A DNA stretch of 64,000 nt from Magicicada septendecula (lineage: Eukaryota > Arthropoda > Insecta > Hemiptera > Cicadidae), in contig CM068372.1 of assembly GCA_034769895.1 (NCBI GenBank), positions 373,135,258-373,199,257 of the forward strand, written 5' to 3'. The notes under the pieces were generated by a model. It had not been told where the DNA came from. It did not search any database and worked only from the letters and a program-made list of their open reading frames with translations. This document shows, in pieces, positions 1-11,249 of the stretch. How positions within the stretch are numbered: the stretch's first letter is position 1; each line of letters starts with the position of its first letter. The position numbers and the translations under genes were made by a program.

Positions 1-445
1 TTGCGTTACAACAAAAGTTATTGGAGATTGAATAATTTGTGAACAACGTGCTTTAACTATTTTAGCTTGGCGACGGCCCTGCGCGAGCATATTTACCTTA
101 AATTTGACACGATTTTACAGTGAAAACTATTGATCCTACAAAAAAATTATAACAACCATTTTTACGCAGAATTTTCTTCTGTGTAAAAATGGTCTACATG
201 ATTTTCCTGAAAAATCATTTTTTAACGAGATAATTGCAAAAAAAAAAAAATTTTTAAATTGTTTACTAATGTTGTAAAAAATCCAAGGAAGTCGCATTTG
301 TAAACATTTCAGAATATTAATATACATTATATCAGCTTTAGGAAAAACCCAGAAATTTGCGTGATACAAGTTTTGTTTTAGTCGATAGCTTAAATGACTG
401 GCCTATATCAGGAACTGTGTTTTTAAGCTAGATGGTAACTCAGTT

Positions 446-1276
446 TTATTCTATTTTAAAGTCATTTTTATGAAAAGAGGTCTTAAAGTACAACGTACCT
501 ATATCTCCCTGGTGCACTTGCAAGTGAACACTTCTTGATAAGAGTACAGGTTGTTTATTTGAATCTATCTTTTGGTATAAAAGAGGTGCACTTTTTGACC
601 AATAAAGTGACTTAAAGTCTTTAAAATCAAGTTCCATGTCATGCACAGTATATTTTCTGGACACTGGCGTACGAACTGCTGCCAGTCCCAGGGTCTTAAA
701 TTTGTCATAAGTGGCATTTTTTTCTTTCTCTTTCATTGACTCCATGCACCCCATCTGCCTCCATATGAGTGTATTCCTTGAGTAGACACTTTTTATTAAT
801 GGTTTTAATTTAAGAATAATTTTTTTAAATCTAAAAAAAACAGCAATGTTTTTGTTCTGGCCATAACAGTTATCTGCCCATACAGTTATCTCTTCAACTG
901 GTGAACCTGGGATGATATGTTGAGCCCATTTGAATATGTCTGTTGGTGTCTCGCTGCCACCTCGTGCTCCTTTTGGCTCATCCCACATCATATAGTGGGC
1001 AGATCCTACACATGAATCGTCCACAGATAATTCAGTGTCTACAATATATGCTTGTAAAAATGTATACTATTAGTTAAAAGTGTTGGAAGCCATTTTTGAA
1101 GGTCACCTGTGGTTTTGGATTTTTCTCAGAAGTTTGTATAACATTACTTTTCAAATTATACCTAGTTTTTGATTCACTGAGATGCAGATAATATTCAGTT
1201 TGTAGTTTGCATTTTTCTGAATAGCTCAAATTGCCCTTAATTTGAGCTTTAAACAAATCATATGTGTTACACGTAT
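446..1276 (-). pseudogene. Unclassified transposase-like protein, C-terminal part
   Basis: The longest open stretch (192 codons, 1024-446) carries MMWDEPKGARGGSE and, after about 30 residues, WADNCYGQNKNI, then REKEKN-like basic sequence. I associate the pattern WDE..xxRGxxE...D.CxGQN.N with a widespread but poorly described insect protein family that looks like a DDE/RNase H-fold transposase; this is recollection, not a search. The upstream stretch 1276-1074 (FKAQIKGNLSYSEKCKLQTE, then YYLHLSESK) matches the family's linker. Two stops separate it from the WDE block, so the gene is dead. It continues at 6541-6173 after removal of the solo LTR 1277-6172. Confidence 0.6.
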
Positions 1277-3763
1277 TGTAACGTCACGAGACGTCCCATA
1301 CATAATAACACCATACAAAATAAAAACACAACTAAAGAATATAAAATAAATAAAAGAAATCAAATAGTTAATGTGATTAAAAGCCAAACAGGGTTAATAC
1401 AGCAAACTAGCAACTTGTATTAAAGTATGGATCATTGACTGAACCAGTAAAAAGTACTTAAACTTTGACCATAACGACACCCCATAGATTGTAGAAGTGA
1501 AGTGTAAAGATAACACCAATAGTAATAAATAGCATTAAAAAATAACCTTTGTAAGTGACAAATGAATGTCACAATGTTTCAAGAATTAGCTCAGAATAAG
1601 GGCATAAAAACAGAATTGTTACAGAGTTATTACTCATAATGAAACCAATGTATGGTTAAAAATGTCAACTAGAATTACCAAATGGCTTAGATCCATAGGT
1701 AGAATAATAAAAAATTGTAAACAAATACTAGAAAATTACAATAACAATTATGTACTGGGCCTGTGACCAACACCCAGAATAATGAAAAAATCAATTATCA
1801 TAAAACAAGAAAATAATGATACCTAAATGTCAAGTAGATAAAGATGAACGTTTTATGTTAAATAAAGGAACTGTTAAAATACATGAAGGTCATAGAAAAT
1901 ATTAAAAAACCATGTGAAAATAGTTGCAAGTACTATGCATCTAAAATGATTTAAATTATTACTAATATATTGTCAAAACGCAACCAAATTCATTTTAAAA
2001 GTTGCACAAGTATGTAAAGTCAATAGACCTAAAGATATCATTAGATAATAAACCGGAATGTATAAGTTATATCAGAAGTTAGCTGAACCATAGTGTAGGC
2101 CTGTCAAAACAAACAGAGTAAATGGGTCATAATTAAAATATTTAATGTTTAAAAACCTAAATTATGGGCAAATAAGATGTAAAGAAATGAACTTAGCTAG
2201 GATCAATTTGCTCAGCTGATAATAATATCAATTTGATAAGAATTATTGCAAAAATAAAGGTATTATTGACCAAATCAATATGACCAGCCCAGATGAGTGA
2301 AAAATGATGCTAACGTATAATACTATTAAAATACTGTATATTATGAAACAGGAGGTGGTCATGATAATGAACCAAAGCCTAAGCTAGAATTGAACACCAA
2401 GAACAACCTGTTTCATAAGATAATAATGTCATAAATTAATAATTAGTAATGAAAAAATTGTTAGGCCTAGGGCAAGGTCATTGTTTATTCACCATTATTC
2501 ATATATTATATTATTTTAAAGATATTAATTCTGTTATGTATAATTACTCACATTATGTATCCATGTTTTAGTAAGGTGTAAGACACCTAATTGTCCAAAA
2601 TAGGTGGACAATGATGAATTGTAGTAAATCATCACAAGGTAAGCTTATAAACTTGTATTTTTCTAAAGTTAACCTATTCGAAACCAGGCTTAACTGGTAC
2701 CAAATTAATCAGTTGATCGCAAGGAATTCAATAATAATAGTCAAATTTACATTGTAAGTAGTCCTGTAAAGTTATCTGAAAAAAAGACAGAATCAAATAG
2801 GGAATTTCTAAAAATTAATTCAAGAGGAAGAAGAAGAAAAAGACGCTATAGAATGTTTGGTGGAAGTTAAATTTGTTCCATGAGGTTCGATAATACGTGT
2901 TCTGGAATCTTCTCGAACAAATTTTTCATCAAAACAACGGAAGTACGTAAAATATTAAGAGAAAAATGACATCACAAGTGCCAGGTAACAGAATGCAGAT
3001 TAGCTGGACTATAAATACGGCACGCATTCAAGCCTAGGGGACAGTTTTTTCTCAGATCTCACTCAAGACGGAATCCACGCAGATCGACTCTACAACTTTC
3101 AAATTTATCATATAACCAAGAAGTATTATTAAACCAAGAGCGTGGTAAATAAATACAGTAAACTTTTTTTACCCACGAGTGATAAAATAATCCACGACAA
3201 CGAACTTGCAGAAGAAGAATTGATCGACCACCAGCGACGAATCACATTTGTGGTTAAGACGCCGAGTTCCCAGCAACCCGTGAAGATTTCCACCGAATAA
3301 GAAACTTTTTTCAAATCAGTGAAGTGAATTGTGGAGTGTTAGTGAACAATTTATTTAATTAAATAAATTAAATTAAAAAAAAGTGAAAGAAAATAATTTC
3401 GACTAAGAGCAGTAAGTTTTCAACCATATATTAAATAATGATCTGGTATATTTTTCAAATAACTAAACTACATAACAAACAGTATACTTGTAATTCACAA
3501 CATAATAAGGAAACAATCTTGGTAATTACTGAACTCTGACGTTTAATTAACTAATGAGAGAATTCCAAATAAGAAATCAACTGACCATACGTCATTCAAA
3601 TACAAAGATTGTTAACTTATAAAGTTTACACTATGTTAAGAAATTTTGTAAGGCATCATTTTGATTAATCTTGGTAGTTCAAAGAATTCACGACCTTGTG
3701 ATATTGTAAGGTAATTAAACTCAACCGATCAACTGAGAAAATTTTTAGCCGATATTATTATTA

Positions 3764-5676
3764 ACCCATTCGCTGACTTTGACGAGTGTAGCTCGCACCA
3801 TTTTATCAGTACCATGGAGACTTTGACGAGTGTAGCTCGCGCCACTTGTTCAGTTCACTGACTTTGACGGCAATCACTCGCCCATTTCTTTCAATGTAAG
3901 AACTGCTTTGTAGAATACTTTGTTCAACGAGTGTTTGCAGAAAACGTTGGCCTATTACGACACTGGCGAATGGTAGAGGCCGGTTCACAGGCGGACGTGC
4001 GGGGGGCGCATGGGCTACCGATCATCTAATAAATTGATGTTTTGTGATCGGTGGACGTTAGTATTAATAAGCCTCCGAGGGAAACGTCAACCCCTCCACC
4101 TTGTCGGAGATCACTCTTTTCTAGGGGAAAGAGGCTTCCACAGGCCTAGATCACATAAACCTGTGGTACGGAGAACCCCGGACTAAAATTATAACATAGG
4201 CAGGCCCATTTGCTATCACAATACTAAAATCTACAATGAAATTAATTATAAAATAAGCCTATTTGCTATGATAATACTAACATGCCATTTACTACAATAT
4301 TTACATCAGCCTATCTACTACAGTATGTACGTACATTGGGCTATTTACAACAATGGAAACTACGTTTATTCCAATTCCATAGCTAAGTCGGGGTCACTGC
4401 TAGTGTCATCATTACCAACATTTATAATCAAAGGGCCACTCTTCTCCATTTCTTCTATTAAGTTGTCCAATTCCCACAGTTTCGCCTCTTCTTTCTTTAC
4501 GTGCTCTATACACTTCTTCCAGTCTTCTTCAGTTACTTTTTCCACCCCTTCTTCCAACAGCCGTTTTACATCTGCAAGCTTAAATGTTGTGTTGTTAGCC
4601 GCAACATGATTTTTCACTTGAGCCCAGATCAACTCGATGGGATTTAACTCACAGTGATAGAGGGTAATCTCAATACTGTCTTGTTTTCCTTCTTGGCCAT
4701 CTCATCAATAACATATTTGTCGTAATTTCCTTTTTCTTGTTCTACTATATAAAGAAGTTCTTTCTTTAGATAACTACTATCAGCATTAAAACCTTTTTGT
4801 TTTAACCAATTTGCTATTTCATTTTTTTTCCACGACACGTTCGGAATTTTCTCACACTTTACTGAATGATATGGTGCGTTATCTAACACCACAACAGAGT
4901 TCTTCCAGGGAAGGTAGGAGTTCTCGAAAGTAATCTTCAAATACATTCCCGGTCATTTCTTCGTGATAGTCAGCAGTAGACTTTGATTGGAACACCATTA
5001 ATCCATCTTTCAAAAAGCCCTCTTCACAGCCCATATGCACAACTATCAGGCGGCTCCCTTTCCCCTTCGGGCTTCGTAGTCCTGTCGACAGACCTTTCAA
5101 AAACGCATCTTTCGGCGACTTAATAGTTTTATCTTGCCAAACCTTATTTTTTGACACGGCCTGCATTTACCCAAGTTTCGTCTTGATAGTAAATTTTACG
5201 GCCTTCTTCACGAAACTGTTTAATTTTGCGTAGGTAATTTCGTCGCCATACAACTATATCATCCCTGTCACAGATAAACATGTTACGTCTTCTTTCATGA
5301 AATTTAAAATTCAATGATTTTAACAGTTTATATAGCGTAAACCGTTAAATTTACGCACAGTACCTACAGAACGTGACGAACAGGAAATATGAGTTGGCGG
5401 ACTGCTGTGAAACGGGCGTTGGAATGTTACCGATAACAATAGAATCCGACCCTCGTCAACGTCATTCGCGTGAAATATTTTCTGCAAACACTCGGTGAAC
5501 AAAGTATAGTTTTATGAATCTCCAACAGATGTCGGACAAATTTAAATGCTTTCTACATGTGTTTTTATTTACTGCTATGTACCATTGTTTAACATATTTG
5601 TAGGTATTAAATCTGCAATAAAAAAATAGACATTTTTTGAAAATTAATTCTTTAAAAAAATAGTCAGTGAATGGGT
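3764..5676 (-). mobile_element. DNA transposon with TTAA/TA-flanked ends, nested in the solo LTR
   Basis: Outer ends are inverted: TTAACCCATTCGCTGACT at 3761-3778 and its complement AGTCAGTGAATGGGTTAA at 5662-5679. The duplication can be read as TTAA (piggyBac style) or TA (Tc1 style). GACGAGTGTAGCTCGC, a short palindrome-like motif, occurs twice just inside the left end (near 3780 and 3835), as in piggyBac-like short elements I know. The interior, however, encodes a Tc1/mariner-superfamily transposase on the minus strand. The GC-richer stretch 3965-4200 holds no recognisable gene. Confidence 0.7.
4366..5480 (-). pseudogene. Tc1-like DDE transposase, frameshifted
   Basis: Minus-strand reading in three shifted pieces. 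Residues near 5300-5195 read KFHERRRNMFICDRDDIVVW, followed by YYQDETWVNAG (first catalytic Asp, about 5185). Then 5166-4879 has VWQDKTIKSPKDAFLKGLST and YHEEMTGNVFEDYF. Next, 4940-4644 has SVVVLDNAPYHSVK (second Asp). Finally 4632-4366 has IWAQVKNHVAANNTTFKLAD and a Glu-rich C-terminus. This is the IS630-Tc1-mariner type with the rest of the third block (NPIELIWA) degenerate at its start. Frameshifts between the pieces make it inactive. Confidence 0.75.
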
Positions 5677-6172
5677 TAAGGGTTATCTAGAATACTGAAC
5701 TTTGTAATTTATTTGAAAAAAAATTAAAAGTGCGTTAACAGCCCTTCAGGCAACTTTGAAATTAATAAATTGAACGTTATTTAATTACAAATCAGACTTG
5801 TTTATTATTAATAGCAAATTATTTACAAATTTAAGAATCGATTATTTTTTCATAAATAGATTTCACAGATTTAACATCAGTTGATTCATTTTTCCTGGAC
5901 CAGTGTTCAGGTGGCGCCCAGATTTAGAATACGTTTGTGTTATTTATTGCAGGACTCAAGGTCAGTATAATCAAACATAAAATAAAATAATCCAATTAAA
6001 ACCCCAAAGCTAGGTATCCCTTAAACTCCCTTGGTTACGAGTTGATTCTTCCCACAGGACATTTAACACCTGTGGTTGAAGGCAACAAGTACCATAATTC
6101 ATACAGGAATAAAGATTAAAATTTCAGATAAATAGAGTCCCCAAAAATCAATTAAACGAACGGTATATTACA

Positions 6173-6541
6173 GTATTTACTTCTGGAAATTTGAATAATA
6201 GATTAAATCTACACACATACCGATACAGCCATTTGTCTGCTATATGTTCAGATTTTATCTGCTCTTCAGAACAGAATTGGGAAAATAATTAATGCATTTT
6301 CTTTACTTTTAGTGCTGGCCCCAAATATTTTGTTTACCAACTTCTCCCTGGAATAGTAGCTCTCATAGGCACTGAAACAAGAAATATGAGCAACCACATG
6401 CTCAATTACCTCTTCTGGAGTTTTACTGCTTGGTGTGCCTTTCCTCCTCAAATCTGGTTTGACTAACCCTCCTTGTCGCATGTTTTTTAGAATATTAACA
6501 ACAACAGTATTAGAAATTGACCATGAGTTTAAAAACATTAT
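6173..6541 (-). pseudogene. Unclassified transposase-like protein, middle part
   Basis: Reads LRRKGTPSSKTPEEVIEHVV, then AHISCFSAYESYYSREK, and after a one-base frameshift near 6290 continues as ADKWLYRYVCRFNLLFKFPE. The F.A.ESHYSR-like motif belongs N-terminal of the WDE block in the same family. With the solo LTR and one GTAT copy removed, EVNT runs in frame into CNTYDLFKAQIK at 1276 and below, which shows that the two halves were one gene before the LTR insertion. Confidence 0.6.
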
Positions 6542-6917
6542 CTTTCACACTACTACTTTAATATTATTAATTTTAAAATAATAAAACAAAGAACGTTCCT
6601 TTGGCTTACTATTATCTGTTTTCTGTGAATGAGCAGTAAGTGTAATTTCAAGGTAAGAACTCATAAACTGTCTTTTTACATAATTTGATTTATTTATGTT
6701 CTAATATAAATTTAAAATCTCTAAACATTCATTTTCAGAAATTCTTGTAAAGCATTGCATTCTGCACGATCAAGCAGGCTTAATATTTATTTCCATTACA
6801 TGTTTACCTTTTTTACTAAAAAATTCTTTACCACCAGCGTAACTTCATTTATGTTTAATATCAATCTTCCGGGTTTCTCACCCTTTTCCTAACTTGCTGT
6901 TTCAAAGCAGATTTGTG

Positions 6918-7103
6918 TTATAATTGCCTTTTACATTTAGTTTTCTTTTCAATGTCATCAGGACAAGCATTCAAATCATGCTCTGTATCATTTTCTGAAA
7001 CAGAATCTTCATCAGACGAAGGTGGACAATCTTTGTCAGGATCAGAATCATCAATAACACCATCACTGTCATTGCTACTTGAAAACAAATCATTTTGTAA
7101 CAA
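6918..7103 (-). pseudogene. Acidic N-terminal part of the transposase-like protein (probable)
   Basis: 61 codons rich in Ser and Asp (NDSDGVIDDSDPDKDCPPSS, then DEDSVSENDTEHD) ending in a basic run KKTKCKRQL. Family members as I remember them start with a similar acidic low-complexity segment of the form DKDYxPSSDDES. An in-frame stop and a shift separate it from more Ser-rich coding-like sequence at about 7150-7320. The link to 6541-6173 is by order and strand only; the intervening 6542-6917 shows no clear reading frame. Confidence 0.4.
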
Positions 7104-8270
7104 CTGTACATCTGAATGCTGACTGACAGTACGACTACAACATGGATGTGAAACTACTTCAGTTGACTGCTGTTACAACTTAAATTTTCAGAATTTATTG
7201 AATCTTTCATCAAAGAAGGCGTTTTTTGCACGTCAGTCAGATGAGTATCACTGGACACTGACTTAATATCAGTAAAAGAGACAAAAAAATCTGTCAGAAT
7301 TGGTGGTTGAAAGGAATGCTAAATTTAAAACCTAGTAGTTTTTTTAAGCAACCTTAATTTCGGTACAAATCTGTTTAGGGCACCCTATTTTTATGAACTT
7401 CTCATCGCATACCAAAAACCTTCAGATTTTATAAAAAGTTAAAATAGACCTAAACTTTCCATAGCTGGTGAAAATCTTTATAAATTTATAATTTCATAGT
7501 ATCAGCTATTAAAAAATAGCTGTATAGCTAGCCTACCTCAGTTATACCATTAAAAGTATAATCCTAAATATCTGAAGACTAAAAATCTCAGAAAAGTTAA
7601 TGGATATACAAATCAAACAGTGACGTTTATTTTATTCCTAACCTAAAATGTAAAATTATATAAAAAAAGAATGTATTATTAGTATTTCTGGTTTATTTAT
7701 TTTATCTATAGCTAACAATGTATAACTTAATTAAATGAAGCTGCAAGTAAGTAGGCCTATATGGTGAACAAATAGCATTAGAGTAGTTTACCTAAATCAG
7801 GAGAAACAATACAAGATTGGGTTATTTCCTTCAAACAAATGAAGATAAATAATAGAAGAAAACTGGGTTGGGGGGAAACCATAACAATATAACAGAAATT
7901 ATACCAAAATAATAAAACTAGTGATACAGTAACTGTACAAAGCACCCACTGTGTAACGGGACAATTTGGGTATAGCCGGGATAATTAGGAAAAATGGGAA
8001 ATAAAAGGTATAAATGATAATTTTGGGGTAATAACATAAATAATAATTGTGAAATTTTACAAGACATAGTAAGCCAGCGATTGAAAGGGAGTCAAGGTCA
8101 ACATTGCAGACGCAAAACAACAGTTATATTTAGCCAAACGAACTTTGACCGATGAAGTCACCAGTTACATAATGGCCAAGCCTGTAAATACGTCACGTGG
8201 AATGTGATGCATAATTAGCCTCGCCTTGAAAACTGGTTCGTCATATTCAGAAGACAATGAGATTTGGTAA
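7104..8270. other. Non-coding stretch between the transposase-like gene and the next LTR
   Basis: AT-rich sequence without a supported gene. The part 7150-7320 may be eroded N-terminal coding of the neighbouring transposase-like gene (Ser/Asp-rich on the minus strand, with a stop). The rest shows nothing I can name. Confidence 0.4.
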
Positions 8271-8357
8271 TGTGACGTCCCTTCCATCTCAGAAATTGTA
8301 GCAGTTCGTCTCGTCCAGTTTGAAATTACTCCTGGTGCCGGCCAGTCACGAACAAAA

Positions 8358-10259
8358 GTTGTTGTTGTTGTTGTTTTCCAATGGCTCCCCCTTGGTACAT
8401 TTAACCCATTTGGTACCGAGCTTCCCAATAAAGACCACTGTAATTTCTGAGTTCTTGCATTTCCCGGTTCAGCTTCACACACTCCAATAGATGATTTTTG
8501 TTCATTTTTGAGTATTCTCTCCTGCACAATACACATTCTTCTGTGGTGGAAATTTTTAATTTGTAGAGATGCGCTGAGAGACAGTCATGGCCAGTTTCCA
8601 GTCTAAAGTTGGCGACTGCTTCCTTCCTGGGTTTTCTACAGTTGTTATTCCATAACTGTTCAATCCCTGACCATGTTTTTCTTTTTGATATGTTTATTGC
8701 TTCTTCCAGGAAGCGAGAGTTTGTTTCCCTTGTCATTAGTCTTTTTAGGGTGCTGAAGTCATGGGTACTTTCTCGGTGGTAGAGCATTGTCCCTCGCTTT
8801 GCCAAGGTGTCCGCTGTCTCATTTCCTGAGATGCCTATGTGAGATGGGATCCACTGAATAACTATCTCCTTGTTAAGTGCTGTAAGTTGCCTGGTGAGTC
8901 GTCTTGCTTCCAGTATGCTCCTCCTGTATTAGAGAATGTTGCCTGGATGGCAGACTTAGAGTCCACTAAAAGGACAGCTTTCGAAAAGGAATTTGGCCTC
9001 CAAATGAGGTTTTGCAATGCCACTTTGATAGCCTCCACCTCAGCATCATAACTTGATTTATTTTGTCCCACTGCAATGTAGTGAGAAAACAATGAGGAGA
9101 ACGCTCCTGCTCCAGCACAACCCACTTTATCCAGCAAGGATCCATCAGTGTATACATGCAGCCAGGTCTCCTCCGGAAATCTCTCATTGATGGTTGTTAG
9201 TGTTATCTGTTTTAGTTCTTCTGGAGATCTTGTCTTCTTCTCAACATCTTCTATCAGACTGAGATGTACTTCATACCTATGAAAGTCTAGTGGATTTTCC
9301 AAGGGGATCACTTTATTAACTGCTGTTGGTATGCTGTGGTATTGAAGGTAGTTGCTACTTTGGTTTAGCCAGATCTTTTGCGTTTTGAGTCTCTGTGGTT
9401 CCATCCTCTCATGAACCCATGACTTCTCAGGTAGTGATTTAATTCTGAGGTTTAGCAGTGCTGCCTGTTGCTTAATTTCCTCTGTTATTGGTTTGTTGCC
9501 TGTATATAGTTGTAATGCTGTAACTGGAGTTGATTTGACGCCACCTGTGATGAGTCTTAGGATGTTGGTCTGCAAACGTTCTAGTCTGCCTTCATTTGCA
9601 CTAGTGCTTGTGATGGTTCCTTCACTGCCATAAGTTATTACTGGCTTGATGTATGTTCTATACGTCATGTTTAGAACTTCTTGTGAACATCCCCATGATA
9701 CTCCGGTGAGACGTTTTATAAGGTTTGTTCGTTTGTTTACCTTCTTGGTTATGCTGTCAATGTAGTGTGTCCAGTGAAGCTTATTATCCAGGTTAACACC
9801 CAGGTAACGAGTATTTTCAGATTTCTGTAGGAAGTTCTCGCCTACTTTTAGTGAAAAGTCAGGGTTTCTATGTTTCAATGAGAAGTACTGGTAAACGGAC
9901 TTTTCTGCATTAATCTGCATGTTGTTTTCTTCTGCCCACCTTTGCAAGCCGAGGAGGGCTTTGTTCATGTTCTTTTGTAGAGTGATGTCCTGTCCTTTCT
10001 TGTTTGATCCCCTGGCCCAGATGAGCACATCATCGGCAAACATGCACATCTGTATTCCTTCAACCACTTTCACTCGTTTGACCAAGTCATTTATGTAGAT
10101 ATTAAAGAGGATTGTACTATTCACAGCTCCTTGTGGTAGGCCGATTTTTACTTGTTTGTACTTGGAATGGCTGTCGTTGTATCTTGTTGAAATCCAGCGC
10201 TGTTTCAAAAATCTCTTCTTTTTGAACAAAAGTTCCGGAATGAAAATGCGGGCCCGCAT
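8358..10259 (-). mobile_element. 5'-truncated non-LTR retrotransposon (I/R1-like with RNase H)
   Basis: A LINE copy starting inside the reverse transcriptase and ending with the RNase H and a C-terminal Cys-rich segment. The minus-strand 3' end runs past the stop at 8401 into a (CAA)n tail at about 8376-8358. The 5' end at about 10259 is truncated within coding sequence, as is usual for target-primed insertion. I could not find a convincing target-site duplication. It lies inside the putative LTR 8271-11015. Confidence 0.8.
8401..10259 (-). pseudogene. LINE reverse transcriptase C-part plus RNase H, one frameshift
   Basis: The first open part (465 codons, 10259-8862) has the RT fingers/palm boundary KIGLPQGAVNSTILFNIYIN, the catalytic MFADDVLIW, YLGVNLDNKLHW and the thumb region. 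RNase H follows with YTDGSLLD, YDAEVEAIKVAL and LLVDSKSAI. Near 8930 a frameshift occurs; the other frame continues IQWIPSHIGISGNETADTLA (last RNase H residues) and then a C-terminal zinc-like segment CVLCRREYSKMNKNHLLEC up to the stop at 8401. All RNase H acidic residues survive, but on two frames. RT with C-terminal RNase H fits the I/R1/LOA-type clades. Confidence 0.85.
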
Positions 10260-11017
10260 AAATAAAATGTGATTTTAATCCAAAATTATAAATTTAACAG
10301 TCATGTAGTAAAATGAAGTAACAGTTTCGAGCTATCCGGCCATAATTACGACCGAAGAACGAAATGTGCGTAGTGATGAAAGAAATAACACAACCAATGG
10401 AGGCTGGACTGATTTTAAAGGAGCAATTACAGATAAGAGGATAAATTATAATATTTAACTATATTCATAAATTATGAAAAGAATAAATTTCAAAAACAAA
10501 GAATTATAACCATTCAAAATTAAAATAAAATATGAGCTCAAGGGGAAAATCTAAAATAGGTTGTATGTGAGAGTGTGTGGGGGTCTTGCTTAATTATATA
10601 TTAAACTATGAAGCGCTGGTTTACATTCAATAGAATTGATCTTATGTTATAAAATGTATTTATTTCTATTCTAAAGAGAAAATCATGCATAATAAATGTT
10701 ATTATTGTCTATCTAAAAGATCGTAACAAAGTAGAAGAAAGGAAGGGGAATATTTGTTGATATAAAATTTGAAATGATGTTAAGGGCTATATTTTCATGT
10801 TTTCTTTTGTAGTGTTAAAAATGAATTAAAATAGGTGTGATGGTAATTCAGTTGTACTTTCTTAAGTAACCAGTCTGCACGTCCCGTTCGCTGATTTGAA
10901 CCCTGGTGAGTAAAACTTTAGGTTGGTAATGGACAACATGGCGGCTGTAAGAGTCGAAAATTAGTAAACAAATAAAATCTATTTATCAATTTATATAAAG
11001 GTAAGTACGTGTACAAG

Positions 11018-11035
11018 TGGCGCCCGAACAGGGAC
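11018..11035 (+). promoter_or_regulatory. Primer-binding site, tRNA-Lys3 type
   Basis: TGGCGCCCGAACAGGGAC, an exact 18-base match to the complement of the tRNA-Lys3 3' end used by lentiviruses and some insect retrotransposons. It sits two bases after the proposed LTR end and about 215 bp before a gag-like ORF, the expected position for minus-strand priming. Confidence 0.85.
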
Positions 11036-11249
11036 GTTTATATAAATAATTTATATAAATACATGCCTACTGGGAAGAGCAGAATGGTTATTTGAGATAA
11101 AATAAAATTTTTTTTGAGGTACATGAAAATAGACGTACAAAGATAAGGTTATGGTGTGATCATGTGTAGTATGCGTAAATAGAATACCTTGTTAGATAAT
11201 AAGTTTGTGTTATATTATATGTTGGTATTAAAAAAAAAAAAAATTTGAG

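Larger units (their letters stand above)
1277..6172. mobile_element. Solo LTR of a long-LTR (Ty3/Gypsy-like) retrotransposon
   Basis: Starts TGTAACGTCACGAGACGTCC and ends ATATTACA, flanked on both sides by GTAT (1273-1276 and 6173-6176). Removing it with one GTAT restores the frame of the transposase-like gene. Without the nested element 3764-5676 the LTR is about 2.98 kb. Its start resembles the start of the Gypsy LTRs at 31503 and 47028 (TGTAACGTCACAAAACGTTC), and 5896-5960 (ttcctggacca...gtggcgccca...tgcaggact) parallels 34201-34265. It is therefore a diverged relative of the same long-LTR lineage. No coding sequence of its own is visible. Confidence 0.8.
8271..11015 (+). repeat. Probable 5' LTR of a tRNA-Lys-primed retrotransposon, split by a LINE
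   Basis: Starts TGTGACGTCCC at 8271 and ends near GTGTACA at 11015, two bases before a perfect tRNA-Lys3 primer-binding site. The LINE at about 8358-10259 interrupts it; without the LINE the LTR would be about 840 bp. The left boundary rests on the TG start and its likeness to the other LTR starts in the window. No second LTR of this element is present, so the terminus cannot be checked by comparison. Confidence 0.5.

Noticed and set aside
3965..4200. GC-rich stretch considered as an rRNA or structured RNA gene
   Set aside because: No rRNA motif or convincing fold recognised; it is part of the nested DNA transposon.
4268..4609. 113-codon plus-strand ORF
   Set aside because: Antisense to the Tc1-like transposase, which shows clear conserved motifs on the minus strand.
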